64,000 bases of DNA from Penelope pileata (GCA_013396635.1 WBMW01000577.1:1195755-1259754), one strand, 5' to 3'; numbered from the stretch's first letter, positions 51,840-64,000 are shown. Made by a program: numbers and translations. The notes: generated from the sequence alone by a model not told the origin.

Positions 51840-54269
51840 TGGCTATCCAAATTGGACAGTATACACATTAAGAAAACCCTGTATGATCACTTGACAGACA
51901 TTCCTTGGGCAACACATACAAAGCTACAGGGCCCTTACTGATGTATTGGGCAAAGGACAGGCAGACACTGAGATAGCAGCAACCAGAGCTGTCAACAGCT
52001 TCAGGATTCAGGTCTGAGGGACGGGAACTGAGCAGGCTGAGGCTGGAGCAATGTGTTCTTCCTAGTGTATGACAGCAATAAGCTGAGTATATTGAAGTCT
52101 GAAGTATTTTTACATGCTGTCCAGCAAATTTCACCAAGAGCAGCTGGAGAAGGTGATTACATGGGTAGCCAGGGCCAAATTTTAAGCTGGGAAGAAAGTG
52201 CTGGTTCCTATTTATAGCAAAAAGAGATAGGAGAGTGGTTTCTTTCACTGACTAGCAAAAGCATCTAAGTAGAGAAAATCAGTCGTCTAATGAACTGAGG
52301 AGCATACTCTGTTTGGGCTACTTATACAGCATCATGTCAGTTTGAGCCTGGGCATCTATAGCCAATACCCACAGTGTGAAAACGCTGTGACCAGACAAAT
52401 GCAAAAGGACGTGTCCCTTTGGATGACAGACAGTGTGCTTCCAGACACTGTATGGACTACTGCTATGCTCCTTTTCATCCTCAAAGACTTGCCATTTCTG
52501 TAAACTTACAGGTGATATAGTAGCTGTTACAAAATACATAAGCTGAGATGGACATGTGGAGACACATTTCTAATCCATGTATAAGATCTTCCAGAACAAT
52601 AAAAGAAAAAAATCACAAGCATGCGAAGTGTACCAAAGTATACCAGAGAATCCTCAAAGAACAGTTTAATCTGTCTTTACCTATGCGTTGCACTAAGCAG
52701 AGAAAAGCAGTCAAAATTGGTCCTAGTGTTCCTGTTCTGTGTACACTGTTTGCCATTTACAGCCATACCATAAAACATGCTCAGAAGAGCCTTTCCCTCT
52801 GTCTGTATGATTTATATTCTCACTATCCCACGCTTGGTTAATTCGCAAACATGTCTGGCTACTCCTGGGTCAATTTGTGGAGAAGTTTTTGAAAAACCAC
52901 ACACTTAAGGGTTTACTTTCTTTGCCCTCAGAAATTTACCCTTTCTGTGTGTATTGTGAAAGGGGGAAAATGAAGTAAATAATCTGCCTCCTTCATTAGA
53001 ATTCAAAAACAAAGTTTCTTTGATGCTTTGCTCATTACTTTTATAAATAGCCATAAAATAGCGTATTCTTTATCCATAATTTAACAGATCACTGTGTTTA
53101 TTTCCTTGTACTTTTTTTCCCTGCAAACCACAGATAAGGAGTCACTCACATGTGGCATAAAGCTCTTTTTTAAAAAAATTAGTCATGGTGAGTAATACTT
53201 GGAATCTTTCAAACTTCTGGCTATTCAGCCACTAGATGATTGAGTTGCAGAATCAAAAATTCATAAGAAATATCAAAAACCTTTTGTCAGACTGAGAAAA
53301 CCAAAGGAGTGTGAAGTTATATTATCTCAGACATAGCAAGACGTGAAATAGAGGCATCCCCCCAAATGAGAAGTTATAACATGTCTAGCCAGCAGTACTC
53401 AACATGCATTACTTTTTCTTAAGGCAAAATTACCTACAATAGTTTGGGAACACTGCCTAAGGTTACCTTTCAGGGCATAAAAAGAGGACATTATGCATTA
53501 TTACTGTTGTCATTTTAAATACATTTGACCACAGGCTACTGAAGCAGATTATAAGGGTTTTTTTAGCATGAACATGTTTTTTACGTGTAACAGCTAATGA
53601 CAAAAATGCAGGAAAAAAAGGAATAGTCCAGTAATAAGCTGTTTGTGGGTTTTCTTACTGTAACAGAAATGGACTTTCATTACCTCTCTAAATTCGTATT
53701 AAGGAAGACTATTTTTATCCATTGGCTGCTGCAGTGCAAGCAACCTTTAAGTGAAAGGCCATGCTAATGACCTCCACATTGACCTCAAAGAATTGCCCTC
53801 CGGAAAGATAAGTCAAATTTATGTGCCCACATAGATAATCAGTTGGAGATATCTAAGATATTCCTCTCATTCAGTTTTTTTTTTTTTCCTGAGAGGAATT
53901 GCCAGACACACTGTGTTGTACATACCCTATGAGAATCGTCACATGCTGGTAACTAAACAGGGTAGCACCTTTGTTGCCCTCTTATCTCTGAAAACTTTGA
54001 CAAGACTCACAACATAGTTTTTATTCTAAGATGAAAAAATGCTTCCTAGGAGACATTTGAACCACTGGCAGGAGACCAGAGGACTTTCTGAGTTTTCTAA
54101 AGGTTTTTTCTTTCAGTCATTGTGTTGTCTTTCATGGAAAGGTGTTGAAATCCTCAGAGAGTTACGTCTTGTGAAACTAATCTTATGTCAGAGGAAATAA
54201 CTATAAAACATGAGAAGAAGCTGCAGATTTATATCTTCTATGCCTCACAGGAAGCCTCCCAAGTTATAA
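51840..54269. other. Noncoding; CNE-like part
   Basis: Unique sequence, no gene recognised. About 53430-53830 has a conserved-noncoding texture (few low-complexity tracts, several TAAT and E-box-like words). Confidence 0.45.
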
Positions 54270-54570
54270 TCCTTGGTGGTGCTCCCTGGATTTCCCTCCC
54301 TGGAACCCCTTTGTGCCTTGCTTAGCAGCTTCTCTCTGTGTTCTGAACAGCCTTTCCAAGTCCACCTCCCCTTTCATCTTCTGCTCATTGCTTCTCCTAT
54401 TGGTTCCACAATTATATCACTATTTCTGAACCTGCTTTCAGAATTTCACCCTTCACCCTTACCTTCTTTCCCCTCCACTTCTTCCTTATTTTCAAGGCAC
54501 TTTTAAGACTCATCTTTTCCAGGACTCTCGCCTATCCAAAGCTCTTCTTTTATTTGCATGGCTCTTTCTT
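54270..54570 (+). repeat. Pyrimidine-rich segment, possible old L2-like LINE remnant
   Basis: The plus strand is C/T-rich and includes 'cttattttcaaggcactttt', 'aagactcatcttttccagga' and a following 'ctct' block. The order recalls the 3' portion of old L2-type LINEs ('ttcaaggc...ctcctccaggaagcc' style). Only two landmarks fit, so this is tentative. Confidence 0.25.
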
Positions 54571-56644
54571 CTTTGATCTACATCCATCTCCCAGATCCTC
54601 ATTAGGTGCAGTATTTTAAGAGCGTGAACCCTCTTCTGTCTGTATCATTCACCTCTTTGCTTGTCTCTCCCTCCTTGTGCTGCTCTGCATGCGTTCACTG
54701 GGCAGCTGCAGAAAGGTTAAGTGGCCGTTCACTTGCTTTAGATGCTGAACCTCAGAAGGCTTGATTTTCTCAAGACAGTTTGGGCCAGGTTCTCATGAAA
54801 TGGGCTTTATGGGCCCAAGTACACATGAGCAGTGTTCAGGCAGGCAGTGTGGGAGGAACACAGAACTGTCACACCTTGCAGCTGGTGCGTGCAGTGCAAA
54901 GCAAAGGGATGACCCTCTCACAGTTCCCATTTCCTCCAGTCTTGTAGGAGGGAGGGTGCAGGTTTCTCTCCTTAACCGCCCAAACTGTTAATGAGTGACA
55001 AAAACCGCATCTTTTCTTTCTTGCAACTTTCTGTATTCTGCTATTAGACAGTGCCGTAAATACCCAACTAAACCCATCAAAGCTTGATATTTTTGTATGT
55101 AAACCAGTGTTTTGAGTTCCTGTGGCTAGGACTCTGCTATCTGCAGTCTATTATTCACATTGCATCTGCTTGCAAATACATTAGGAAGGATGGAGAAAAA
55201 TATGACCCTAAACTAATGTTCAAATTTAGATTAATATTTCCCCAAGCACTATTTCCATTAGTGCTAATAAATGAATGCATAGATCACAAATTGTCCTTTT
55301 AGGCTGTGACAATTCTAAATATAGTGCTATTGTTAATTAAGCAAGAGAAAATTAGGCAGTGCAAAAGGTTTGGGGAGTAGGCAGTGGCAAGGGAGAGCTG
55401 GATCGTCAGTTTGAGGACTTCGGGTGGTATTAACTCAGTACACAAACAGTCAAGAGAGTAGATGTGAATATTCCAGTGTTTTTAATAACATGTAGCATTT
55501 AAGGACAGCAGATTTTTTTGAATTATTTAAATTCTGCATGAGTAAAGAATAATCTTGATTTACCCTTCTCCTGGTCTTTTCTGTGTTGATGGAAAGGGTT
55601 CATTTGTTGCTCTGACATACATAGTAATTAGCAAATTACTATACCCATATGTACATATTGCACATTTTACTGACTACTGTATGAGGGAGATTTTGGCAGG
55701 GTTAATAAATGTCAAAAATATTACGTAAATATTTTCTTCTTTTTTCTTCCATATAATAGAAGAGTCCATTTAATAAACCCCAAATCAATATAAGGTCACA
55801 ATGTGTTTGGCTTTAAAACAGAAGTTAGGATTAGTAATTACAAAGGGTCCGCTGTGTTCTTATTTAGTTGCATATAACACAGAACTGAAGAGGATGATTA
55901 ATAATCATGTTCTACACTGAAATAATGTAATTTATAATAGTTTACGTAAATACAGCAGTGGTATTAGTTGTTCATTTACCATTGCCATGTTAGCACGTGT
56001 GGGAACTAGAATTTTTAGAAAGCAACAAAACTAAGATCCTCACAGGAGTTCTGTGCTTAAATACCTTTGAGAATGTGGGCCCAAGGTACTAAAATAGCTT
56101 AGCACTATTGAATGTTTAGTTAAAATTAGACAGAATACTGGCATGTGTAGCAATGTTTGCTAAGAAGTCTGGATTATACTGAGCTGTGTTGGCAGTGAAG
56201 GAAGATGGAAGATAATTAAATGCTTTTACAAGATCACTGAACTAAAAAAAGAGCAAAATAAAAATTAATCATCGGCATAGCATAAATTACATTTTAAAAA
56301 TGAAAATAACTCAGAACTGAGTACAGGATGTTCTTGAAATTAATTAATTTATTTCAAAATTGCAATTTAAATTATGACTATAGGGTTTTATTAATCTATA
56401 TGATCTATGAGAAGCCTGGGAATAAATGAGTTCCCTCCAGCTTTGTCCATAGCCCATGGTGCACTCCCCTAGCACTACTGAATTGGTTCCTATCTGAAGC
56501 CTTTGATCAGCAGTTGGTAGCATTGCTCTTCCATGTTTCTAATAGTAAGCTAGGTCATGAATTTAGACCACACCTCTCACCTGATGTTTAGATGCTGTCT
56601 TAGTTTCTAACTGAAACTTTCTCTCTTAGTGTCTGCTACAAAGC
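54571..56644. other. Noncoding; AT-rich, CNE-like in part
   Basis: No gene recognised. About 55310-56400 is very AT-rich, with repeated TTAAT/ATTAA words and little low-complexity sequence. Confidence 0.45.
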
Positions 56645-57137
56645 TGTGTTTTGGTTCTAGAAGAAAAACAAGGCTGATAACACCTGGCAGCGTTGAACAG
56701 AGCCAAGGACACTTGCATTCTCAGCTCCTTGTGTCTCCCTGCCAGTGAAGGGGCTAAGGGGAGCACAGGGAGATGGGAGGGGACAAGAACAAGGCAGCTG
56801 ACTCAAACTGACCAAAGGGATATTCCATACCATATGACTTCATGTAATATAAGGAAGGGAAGTGAGTGGGGAGGGCTTGTTTTGCTTGGGGATTGGCTAA
56901 GCACTAGTCGCAGTCGGTGAGCGTTTGTTTTGTACAATCACTTGTTTTGTATATAATTATCATTACTGTTATTTTACTCTATTTTCCTTTTCTGATAGTA
57001 AATAGTCTTATCTCAATGCACGAGTTCTACTTTTTTGTTGTTGTTCTCGATTGTCTCCCCTATCCCAGCTGGGAGGAGGGGGGGAGTGAGCGAAAGGCTG
57101 TGTGGTGTTTTCTGGCCTGCTGGCTCAAACCACAACA
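56645..57137 (+). mobile_element. Solo LTR of an avian ERVL-type endogenous retrovirus
   Basis: The segment reads through U3, R and U5 landmarks of an LTR widespread in birds: 'aagggatattccataccata' (near 56815), a TATA-like 'taatataagg' at 56847, 'ggggattggctaagcactag', 'atcacttgttttgtatataa' (56937 on), 'cttatctcaatgcacgagtt' (57006 on), 'ctgggaggaggggggag' and a terminal 'tggctcaaaccacaaca' at 57121-57137. No primer-binding site follows and no gag or pol remnant lies near, so it is a solo LTR left by recombination. The 5' edge is uncertain. Five-base flanks (aaagc / gatgc) do not match perfectly. It encodes nothing. Confidence 0.8.
56847..56856 (+). promoter_or_regulatory. TATA-like box of the solo LTR
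   Basis: 'taatataagg' lies upstream of the LTR region expected to start transcription, matching the position of the TATA element in related LTRs. Activity today is unknown. Confidence 0.4.
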
Positions 57138-57589
57138 GATGCTCTTATTATACACATATCCACTGAGGCTAGAAAGATTTTAGCTCCTTAGTGAATCCAG
57201 CAGTTAGTGAGCACTACATGCAAGGTAACTTCTCCCTTTTCAGGGAGGAGAAAACTTTCCTCACCATGCGCATCCTCATGAAGACATGGTGCAAAATAGA
57301 TAGTGTTCTATACTTTTAATCTAGTAATACATCAAGGTTATTTTTTTAAGACGATGATCAAGTCCTGGGTTGTAGCACACCTTAAATTCATTGTACATCT
57401 TACTGTCATTCATAGAGAATCCTGTTCAGGAAAAATAGCAGGTTTAAATCAACTTGTGTTGGAGACCATAATAAACTTTTAAACATCATACATTAATGGA
57501 GCACTAAAGAGGGCTGTTTTCTTGAATGAAAAGCCCTTGGAATCTAATTGACAAGGTAATTAAAGGAAAGTGCTCATATTCCGTACTGC
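57138..57589. other. Noncoding spacer
   Basis: Unique AT-rich sequence downstream of the LTR. No internal retroviral sequence. Confidence 0.55.
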
Positions 57590-57660
57590 AGAGGCCAGAT
57601 CGTGCACCACCAGTGGGAGTTTTGCCATTGACTTTAGTGGGAGTGCAAAACGAGGTTGTT
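57590..57660. repeat. Remnant of old sauropsid palindromic-type repeat
   Basis: Contains 'ggccagatcgtgcac', 'agtgggagttttgcc' and 'attgactttagtgggagtgc'. The core 'cattgactt.agtggg' beside a second 'gtgggag' is typical of a short interspersed repeat common in turtle and crocodile genomes. Diverged; family not named. Confidence 0.4.
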
Positions 57661-60600
57661 TTGTTTCTCATTGAGTTTGGTTAATAAGATTTCTGCTACA
57701 GGCCCTTTTCACCAAAATGCTGGCAGGCTTCTTATAGCATTACTGGAAACTAGACCCTACACAAATTACTCAGGCCTTTTGTATTTTAATGTCTTTTTTG
57801 TAATGATATTCAGTCCTTTGGGGCAGCTGCCTAAGAGAGACGTTTGTCAGCTTCAGTTTGTTTTTAGGACAGATGAGCCAGAGCCAAAACCATAGACCTG
57901 AATAATTTGAAACTTCAGAAGAGCTTGGATCCAGATTTGAGCCCGACAACCTGAGGCCCTTGCTAATTAGTGGGCCCAGATTTTAGCCTCTAATGGTGTA
58001 CCATGCATTAACCACAAACAAGGCTTCCACTTAAAAGGGACTCAACAGTTGCTGCCAGCATCCTCGGTGCAGTAATCCAGCAGTTAGAATACAGAACCAG
58101 CTTTAGGTCAAAACAAAAGGGTGCGTAGCAGTGTCCTGTCTCCAACACTGTTGTGTAGCCAGTCCCGACAAGAGAGCACGGACACAGAACAAGCACACAG
58201 AGATATTTCCCCAGCACAGCTACCCCATCTTCCTGGGGTGGAGTCTATGTGTTGGCAGAGGGAACTGTCTTTGTTAACACCAGCCACTCCTTTCTGAATT
58301 CTATCACTACTCCTATTCCTCTTGATCCAGAGGCAAAGAGCTAGAAGGGAGGGCTTGTGAAATCCCTGCTACGTATGCACATGAGAGAACTGGGAAGGGC
58401 AGGTCTGAAATATGGGTCATGAAGAAGAATGCACAGAGGCAGAATGGCTGTGTGGACTCAAATCCTGGGCTCTGGGACACCCATTTAAGACTTTTGCAGA
58501 AGCATAACTATAACCAGCTAGAAAACGTCTGAAGTCACTGCAGCGTTATTCCATAGTTAAAGCCACAATCTCTAAATGTGATTCTGTATTTTTAGGAAAA
58601 ACTACAGTGCATACAGATGAAAAAGGAGCAATAGAGTTTGAAATGTTGTCTGCGAAATGAATGTGCAAAGCTAATTAACTTATAGATGGCATTTGTCCAT
58701 CTCCCCATATGTGATTCACTGGGAATCTCTCTGGTATTGTAGAATGCAAATACTTTGAAAATAAATTACCCAAGGGACCAAATGTCTTTCCTTTACATTG
58801 TTTTTAAAAGGAAGAGTTTCTTGTGCAGTGTTTATTTGCTGCTAAGATACTGTTACGCTAGCACCACCACTGCCTGTTTCTCAGTCCAGTATCCCATAAA
58901 TTAGATTGTTGCAGGGAGTATTAAGAATGTGCATACACTGCCTGACTGGAGCAATTTTATCTGAATAATGCTTCATGACCTTTCTTAAGGTCCTATCTAG
59001 AAAAGCATAGATTTACCAGGCATCCTGGCTATACTGAAAGATCATAATTACCGTTCTATTTTATCAGTATTAGTAGAGAGAGTTCCTGACCTGACATCTC
59101 CTCTCCAAGCACACATGAAAAGTTGGGAAGCTGTAGGCTCAAGTAATGAAGTACATTAAATCCAGCTACCTGTTTCAAATCCAACAATTGTGGAAATGAT
59201 GGAAGAGCCATCGCCATCGGATGACTTTCCAGCAGGCTCATTGAGGTGGTTTTGTGGCCTCAGTCCAATTGTTAATGGACAAGAGTCCACATTACAAAAA
59301 GCAACACACAACTGGCAGTAATTGATACTCTTTTGGCACTCAACAGAGAAGCAAAGTATTGAATGAGCATGAAGAATGGACTAACCTTTCACCTCCTCCC
59401 TATGCCAGGTCAGGGATGAGACATCTGATAGAGTCACATAGGAAGCCTGGGCTGCTGCTCTCTGTACCATGCTGTTCTGTACACGAACAAAGGACTTCTT
59501 TCTTAACAAACATCAGGCTGACACTTTTCATGAACTCTGAATTTATGCGAAAAATTTGGAGGCTTTGGAAGTTAGCGTTTAACCTCACAATTCTGCCTAA
59601 AGCCTACAAGCTACTGCTTCCCGTAAAGCCATGTGTTCCTGTGATTGCCAGCTGCATTAAAAACTATTACATTAATTCCCTGTAATACATATGCATATAT
59701 AATGTGTATGTACATGCGTAGCCAGAGTAAATGTATTAGCTATTTGTATGTGTGTATACATAATAGGAGAAGTAATGCCTTTAGCTAAATTGGTTAATGC
59801 TCCTTTATAAGAACTTACTTTGAATTACTTATGCAGTTTGCCAAAATTTAACAGTTACAGCTTAAATTTTCCACAGCAGTTGTCTGTCTCTAACCGAATT
59901 GTTTTTGGAAAGTTTTCAGTAAAATCATTCAAATAATTTCAAGAACATAGTTAGTAAAAATACATCCTTTTATTCATATTAAAAACTCTTGCAACCATTA
60001 TGTTGAGAAGCTCTAACACGTCTGAGCTCTGGAGCTGAAGTCTGAAACTCCATTGTGAAATTGCTTTGATGTCAAGACTTTTCTTCTGTTACTCCTGTGG
60101 AAATCTGATCCATCTGTAATCTCCTAAAAAAACTAAATTCTGACATGCTCATGTTCTGTTAAAATGTAAATTCTCCAAATACTTCTTTTGCAGTAAGCAC
60201 AGTCATATGACTACGAGAAGATTTAAATAGTGCAGACTGCCCTGAGTCGCCCATATGGCTAGAGCAGCCAACTGCTCAGACCTGAACTTTGCTAAACCCT
60301 CTTCATGGGCCAGACATTGTTCTCAGGGTGCTATACAAGAAAGTTTAAGGATCTGCATAATAAAAGGGATGAGCAGAAAACATATAGAAGGGTCATTAAT
60401 TTCTGAAGGATTCCAAAGTGAAGAAGTGCTGGAATTAACACAGTCCTTTCAAGAGCCTCCATGTGAGGAAGTAAGGTAGAAATCTACACTTTTATAAGCA
60501 CTGAAAATTAGAACTAGAAGGCAAAGTATTTCAATGAATTCTCATCTTCTGATCATGATAAATGCACAGAAAAAAAATGTAATGATTTTGTTGGTGATAG

Positions 60601-60859
60601 ATGTTTGAGTACTGTGTATTAAAGAAAGGCTTAGGGACATAATGGAGAGAACAGAGTAAGATTAAAAACAACAACATATAATTCCTATTCTGTGAGCTCT
60701 CAGAATCCAGTATGCTAAATGCCAAATAGAACAAATAAGATGAACAGATGTAATCAAAGCTCTGTTTAGATAATTACTCACTGTAAGGATAAACTAAGGT
60801 TTATACAGACTATGTGAAATCTAGTATTTCTTCAGTTTAAAATCCTTTTCTCTATAACA
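57661..60859. other. Noncoding, no recognised gene
   Basis: Unique sequence. At 58445-58495 'gtggactcaaatcctgggct' resembles a tRNA-type B box of an old SINE, but nothing else fits. An alternating purine-pyrimidine run lies at 59686-59763. Confidence 0.45.
59686..59763. repeat. Alternating purine-pyrimidine (TA/TG/CA) low-complexity tract
   Basis: Words such as 'acatatgcatatataatgtg', 'tatgtacatgcg' and 'tatgtgtgtatacata' alternate R and Y over most of about 78 bases. A degenerate dinucleotide repeat with Z-DNA or cruciform potential. Confidence 0.6.
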
Positions 60860-60925
60860 ATAGTTGGACAAGATAATCGCCAGTGGTCCGTTCCAACTTC
60901 AACATTTCTGTAACATTCTGTTAAT
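60860..60925 (+). mobile_element. CR1 LINE 3' terminus, short fragment
   Basis: 'agttggacaagataatcgcc', 'agtggtccgttccaacttca' and 'acatttctgtaacattctgt' give the plus-strand CR1 3' end: the target-like 'ttggac.agat' block, then 'ttccaac', then ATTCTGTx tail octamers. Upstream homology fades by about 60860. It is oriented opposite to the other CR1 copies in the window. Confidence 0.8.
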
Positions 60926-63900
60926 ACAGTTTTTGGTATGATGGAGATACGTGTTTACTCCTTTGTGCCTCTCTCTCCTCCCAACCCACCCTCCCAAAAA
61001 AAACCAACAATCTAGAGAAACAAAAACTATATACAGAAACTAATGTTTTCTTCCATTTCTGTGTCTTATTTTTAATTTCTCTTGTTATGCAAGCTAGCAC
61101 TCAGGATGTAAGCACTTTCACACTTTGGAAGCCAAATGAATATGATGAAAGTTCACCTGTAGGCATTTACAAAAGCCAAGAACATGCTGCGCATCAATTA
61201 TTTATTTAGTTTTTTCTTTATATTTTGTTTATCAAGAAAAAAAGTAAAAACAGAAATAAGTTCTGCTATATAGTTACAATAAGAAAAAATATAGAAAAAA
61301 AACAATTTTTTTACTTTGGCAAATAAGGTAAGACTGGTATCTCTGCACTCTGTGAAAAATAAGCCCTGCTGGAATTAAGCTTACACACTCTCATTATTGT
61401 AGTTATGATTTAGGTTGCATTACTAAAGTAAAAGCAATCATTCAAGCAGGCTCGGGTGCAGTGGTTTGGAGAGAAGCTGCCACACTGCCAAACAGAAAAA
61501 GAGGGGAAAGGAATGAGGGCAAAGGAAATAAATAAATCCTGCCAAAGTGAACCCATACAAAGGTGAAGCCAAAATGCCCAGAGGTGCAGATTAAATGTCT
61601 CAAATGTGTGTAAGCAAACTGCCAAAAAAAGGTTTTGAACTGAAAGTTCAGACTTCTGCTGGAAACTCCAAGAAACACAAAAAGAGAAAGATTAGATATT
61701 GTTTGAAGAAAAGGATTCTGGCTGCTTTCGTTGAACGAGCATTTGAAAGTCACACATCTTCTGAACAGAGCACATTTTAATGCAATAGAAATGTTGTTGG
61801 GCTTTTTCAGTGAGAGGAAATCAGCCCTTTAGTTAAGTCCATGAGATGAGACTTAGAGTACCACAGAATGTGCTTCCATTTAGTTACAGTTGTTCACCAT
61901 TTGGGTTTTTTTGGTTTGATGTCTGTAACGGCCATTTTAAAAAATTGAATCATTCAGATAATTCTTTATTGGCCCCTGACTTTAATGAAAAAATTGCAGG
62001 AGAAAAAAGTTCTTATCTTAAACATAGCTGCTGACTTCCAATATCTCATTTTTCTCTCACAATAATCCCAGTGTTCAAAGTAGGTATTGTATTTATCATC
62101 TTTGTATGGAGCTGGATTTCACTTCACTTTTCTTTATGGTCTTATCATATTGTTTACAAACACTTTATCTCTGTAACCGAAAATAAATGAAATCCCAGGC
62201 TTTCAATGAAATGCCATGATGAAATGGATGGTTCAAAAATCTATATTTAGATGACTGAGTCCTGTTTATAGAAGATAAATGTTTCATGCATATAAACTGA
62301 AGGATGATGGATTTAATGATCATACCCTAACGGAGAAATGTTATTTTGGAATAATTAAGTGTTCTGTCATTTGCAAGTCTAAATAGTCCGTTGTTAGATT
62401 GTGCTTTTGTCTGTCAACAAACCATTCCATTCTGTGAGAGTTATTTATCATTAAAACAATTGATGCAATGGAAACACACCAACAATATGTGTTGTTAACA
62501 ACACATTTTGTGAGACCTTGTTTTGGATCCATATTTCAGGCATAGTTAATTGATGTATGTTTCTGTCTTACAGAAGAAATATATGACAAGAACTATTGAA
62601 GGATTGGAGATAACTTTCTCATTTGAACTGTGATGTGAATTGTGTTCATTGCCCCTCCTAGAGATATTTCCAAAGTTTAAATATCTCGACTTCAAGGCTC
62701 ACATGTGCAAGCAGTTTACACTGGACTGTACTGCCCATTTTCCAGCTGTTTCTCCAAAAGGGTGCAAAATTACAAAATCAGCAAAAATTGACTTGCGTCT
62801 GCTGGCCCTTGTCTTGGACACCCCGGATGGTGTCTCAAGTGGACGTTGAAGTTTAGAAAGATTAATCTTGACATGAGGAATATCTAAACAGGAAGTACAG
62901 TACGCCTATGCTGTTTTACAATTTTTAATGTAATATCAGCTTCAACAACTGCAATCAAGACAATTACAGTAGTCTTATTTCCCCTGTTGTGCACACAAAG
63001 TTTTATTGGCTCTGTTTACAGAACAGAATACCTGAGTGCCTTTTTTCTCAACATGCAATAGCAAAACAAATAATAAGGAATGTAAATGGCTGGAAAGTAG
63101 TATGAAAAGGGGAATCATTTTAACAAAAATATTCTGTGACTATGCTCTTAGCTGAATGAGAATGATCTTCATAGCATGAGAACATATAAGCAGAAGATGA
63201 AATCATATTTTCATCACAAACACTATTTCCCAGATAGTGCAGTATTTATGCACATTAGACCACTTCATATATCTTCTTATCTCCTGATTCTAATAGCCAG
63301 ATACTTTTTACCACTAGATTCCAAACCAGTTTTAAAAGCATTTGGTATCTTTTCTTCGTGATATAGATTAAGGACTGAAACATATAAAAGTGAGATGATT
63401 TGGCCAAGATCACTGACATAACTAAATTGAGGGCCTCAATTTCCTTCCTCCTCCTTGCTCTGGTCAGTGGCGGCTGTGTGAAATGTCTTGTCACACTAGT
63501 TTCTGTACTCTGATGGATACAGAGGCTTTTTGTCATAACTCTCAGAAGTAGCAACAGCTTCTCCATTTCACTGGCCAATTAATTACATTTGCCAAGAATC
63601 TCCGCTCTCTGCATTCATAGATCCATAGGATTTGTGAGACCTACTAGTCAAGTAGAAAGCATACATAAGTGTGGAAGACGTGAGAGAGATACATCCAATC
63701 ATCAATGATTTGTCCTGGACTGTGGGAAAAAGAGAAGTACTGAAAGTATTCCCATCACTTTAGAGCTAGAATCAGTGTTTCAGATCTTGACAAAACCGGC
63801 TGATATGTTGTGGCATATACATTTAAGTTCTGAAACTCTTCAGAGATTCTTCTAGCACTTTTCCCCGTGAGAGAGTCTTCTGCGTCAATGCTTTTCGGGT

Positions 63901-64000
63901 CATTTTCTTAATCCTGGGTGTAGACAGTAAAGAATGTCTTCAGCAGACCCTTGAGAAAAAGAAGGGGAGGCCAGGGGGAAGCTAGTCTGCTCCAAGAGAA
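60926..64000. other. Noncoding, no recognised gene
   Basis: AT-rich unique sequence with A/T runs near 61200-61315. At 63360-63470 the plus strand ('gatgatttggccaagatcac') faintly recalls a reverse-complement MIR, too weak to call. Frames up to 107 codons (63578-63255, minus) lack recognisable domains. Confidence 0.45.

Noticed and set aside
57138..57200. Possible retroviral primer-binding site after the LTR
   Set aside because: The sequence after the terminal 'ccacaaca' shows no tRNA-complementary TGG start and no gag-like frame follows, so the LTR is solo.
61595..61780. Short basic open frame (61 codons, plus)
   Set aside because: Lys-rich because the DNA is A-rich. Too short and without homology or context.
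63360..63470. Reverse-complement MIR
   Set aside because: Only one block ('gatgatttggccaagatcac') fits. The neighbouring blocks are absent.
63605..63665. 'attcatagatccataggatt' as the tail of an old CR1-like repeat
   Set aside because: A single 20-base similarity with no continuation in either direction.
1..64000. CRISPR arrays, operons, rRNA, phage or bacterial features
   Set aside because: No regularly spaced repeats, no dense coding and no ribosome-binding-site-led genes. Composition and repeats are those of a vertebrate nuclear genome.

Overview
This is a stretch of vertebrate nuclear genome, almost certainly from a bird. It is AT-rich, roughly 38-40% GC judged by eye, with local GC rises. 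It holds no recognisable protein-coding gene, rRNA, tRNA, operon or CRISPR array. The lineage call rests on the repeats. There is a well-preserved CR1 LINE 3' end at 51525-51838, carrying the last codons of ORF2 and the diagnostic ATTCTGTG-type 3' tail repeats. There are other CR1 copies of different ages, and an avian ERVL-type solo LTR at about 56645-57137. Very old CR1/L3-like copies resemble those I know from turtles and other sauropsids. The order of bird cannot be fixed from what I can read.

Layout. 1-6000: two long decayed CR1-lineage copies (about 830-1540 and 4750-5690, both minus strand) in unique AT-rich DNA. 6.6-7.2 kb: two remnants of one old SINE-like repeat. 7.6-8.45 kb: a minus-strand cluster of mid-size open frames that I could not identify. 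15.58-15.75 kb: a MIR/CORE-SINE-like element. 21.4-21.7 kb: a small GC-richer patch. 26.9-27.6 kb: a nested pair in which one CR1 has been split by another. 36.2 kb: a poly-A tract with an assembly gap. 43.5-43.9 kb: a GC-rich patch and a pure purine microsatellite. 44.56-45.74 kb: a third long decayed CR1. 51.5-51.8 kb: the youngest CR1. 56.6-57.1 kb: the solo LTR. 60.86-60.93 kb: a short CR1 3' tail on the plus strand. The rest is single-copy-looking noncoding DNA, with a few segments whose low-repeat, motif-dense texture makes them candidates for conserved noncoding elements.

All open frames are short. The longest (151-153 codons) are about what chance gives in 64 kb of this composition. 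The simplest reading is a gene desert or the interior of a very large intron. The window shows layered retrotransposon history, not a gene system. I found no evidence of a previously undescribed coding system. Ambiguous bases at 36225-36229, 43856 and 51839 all lie in or at the edge of repeats and mark draft-assembly joins.
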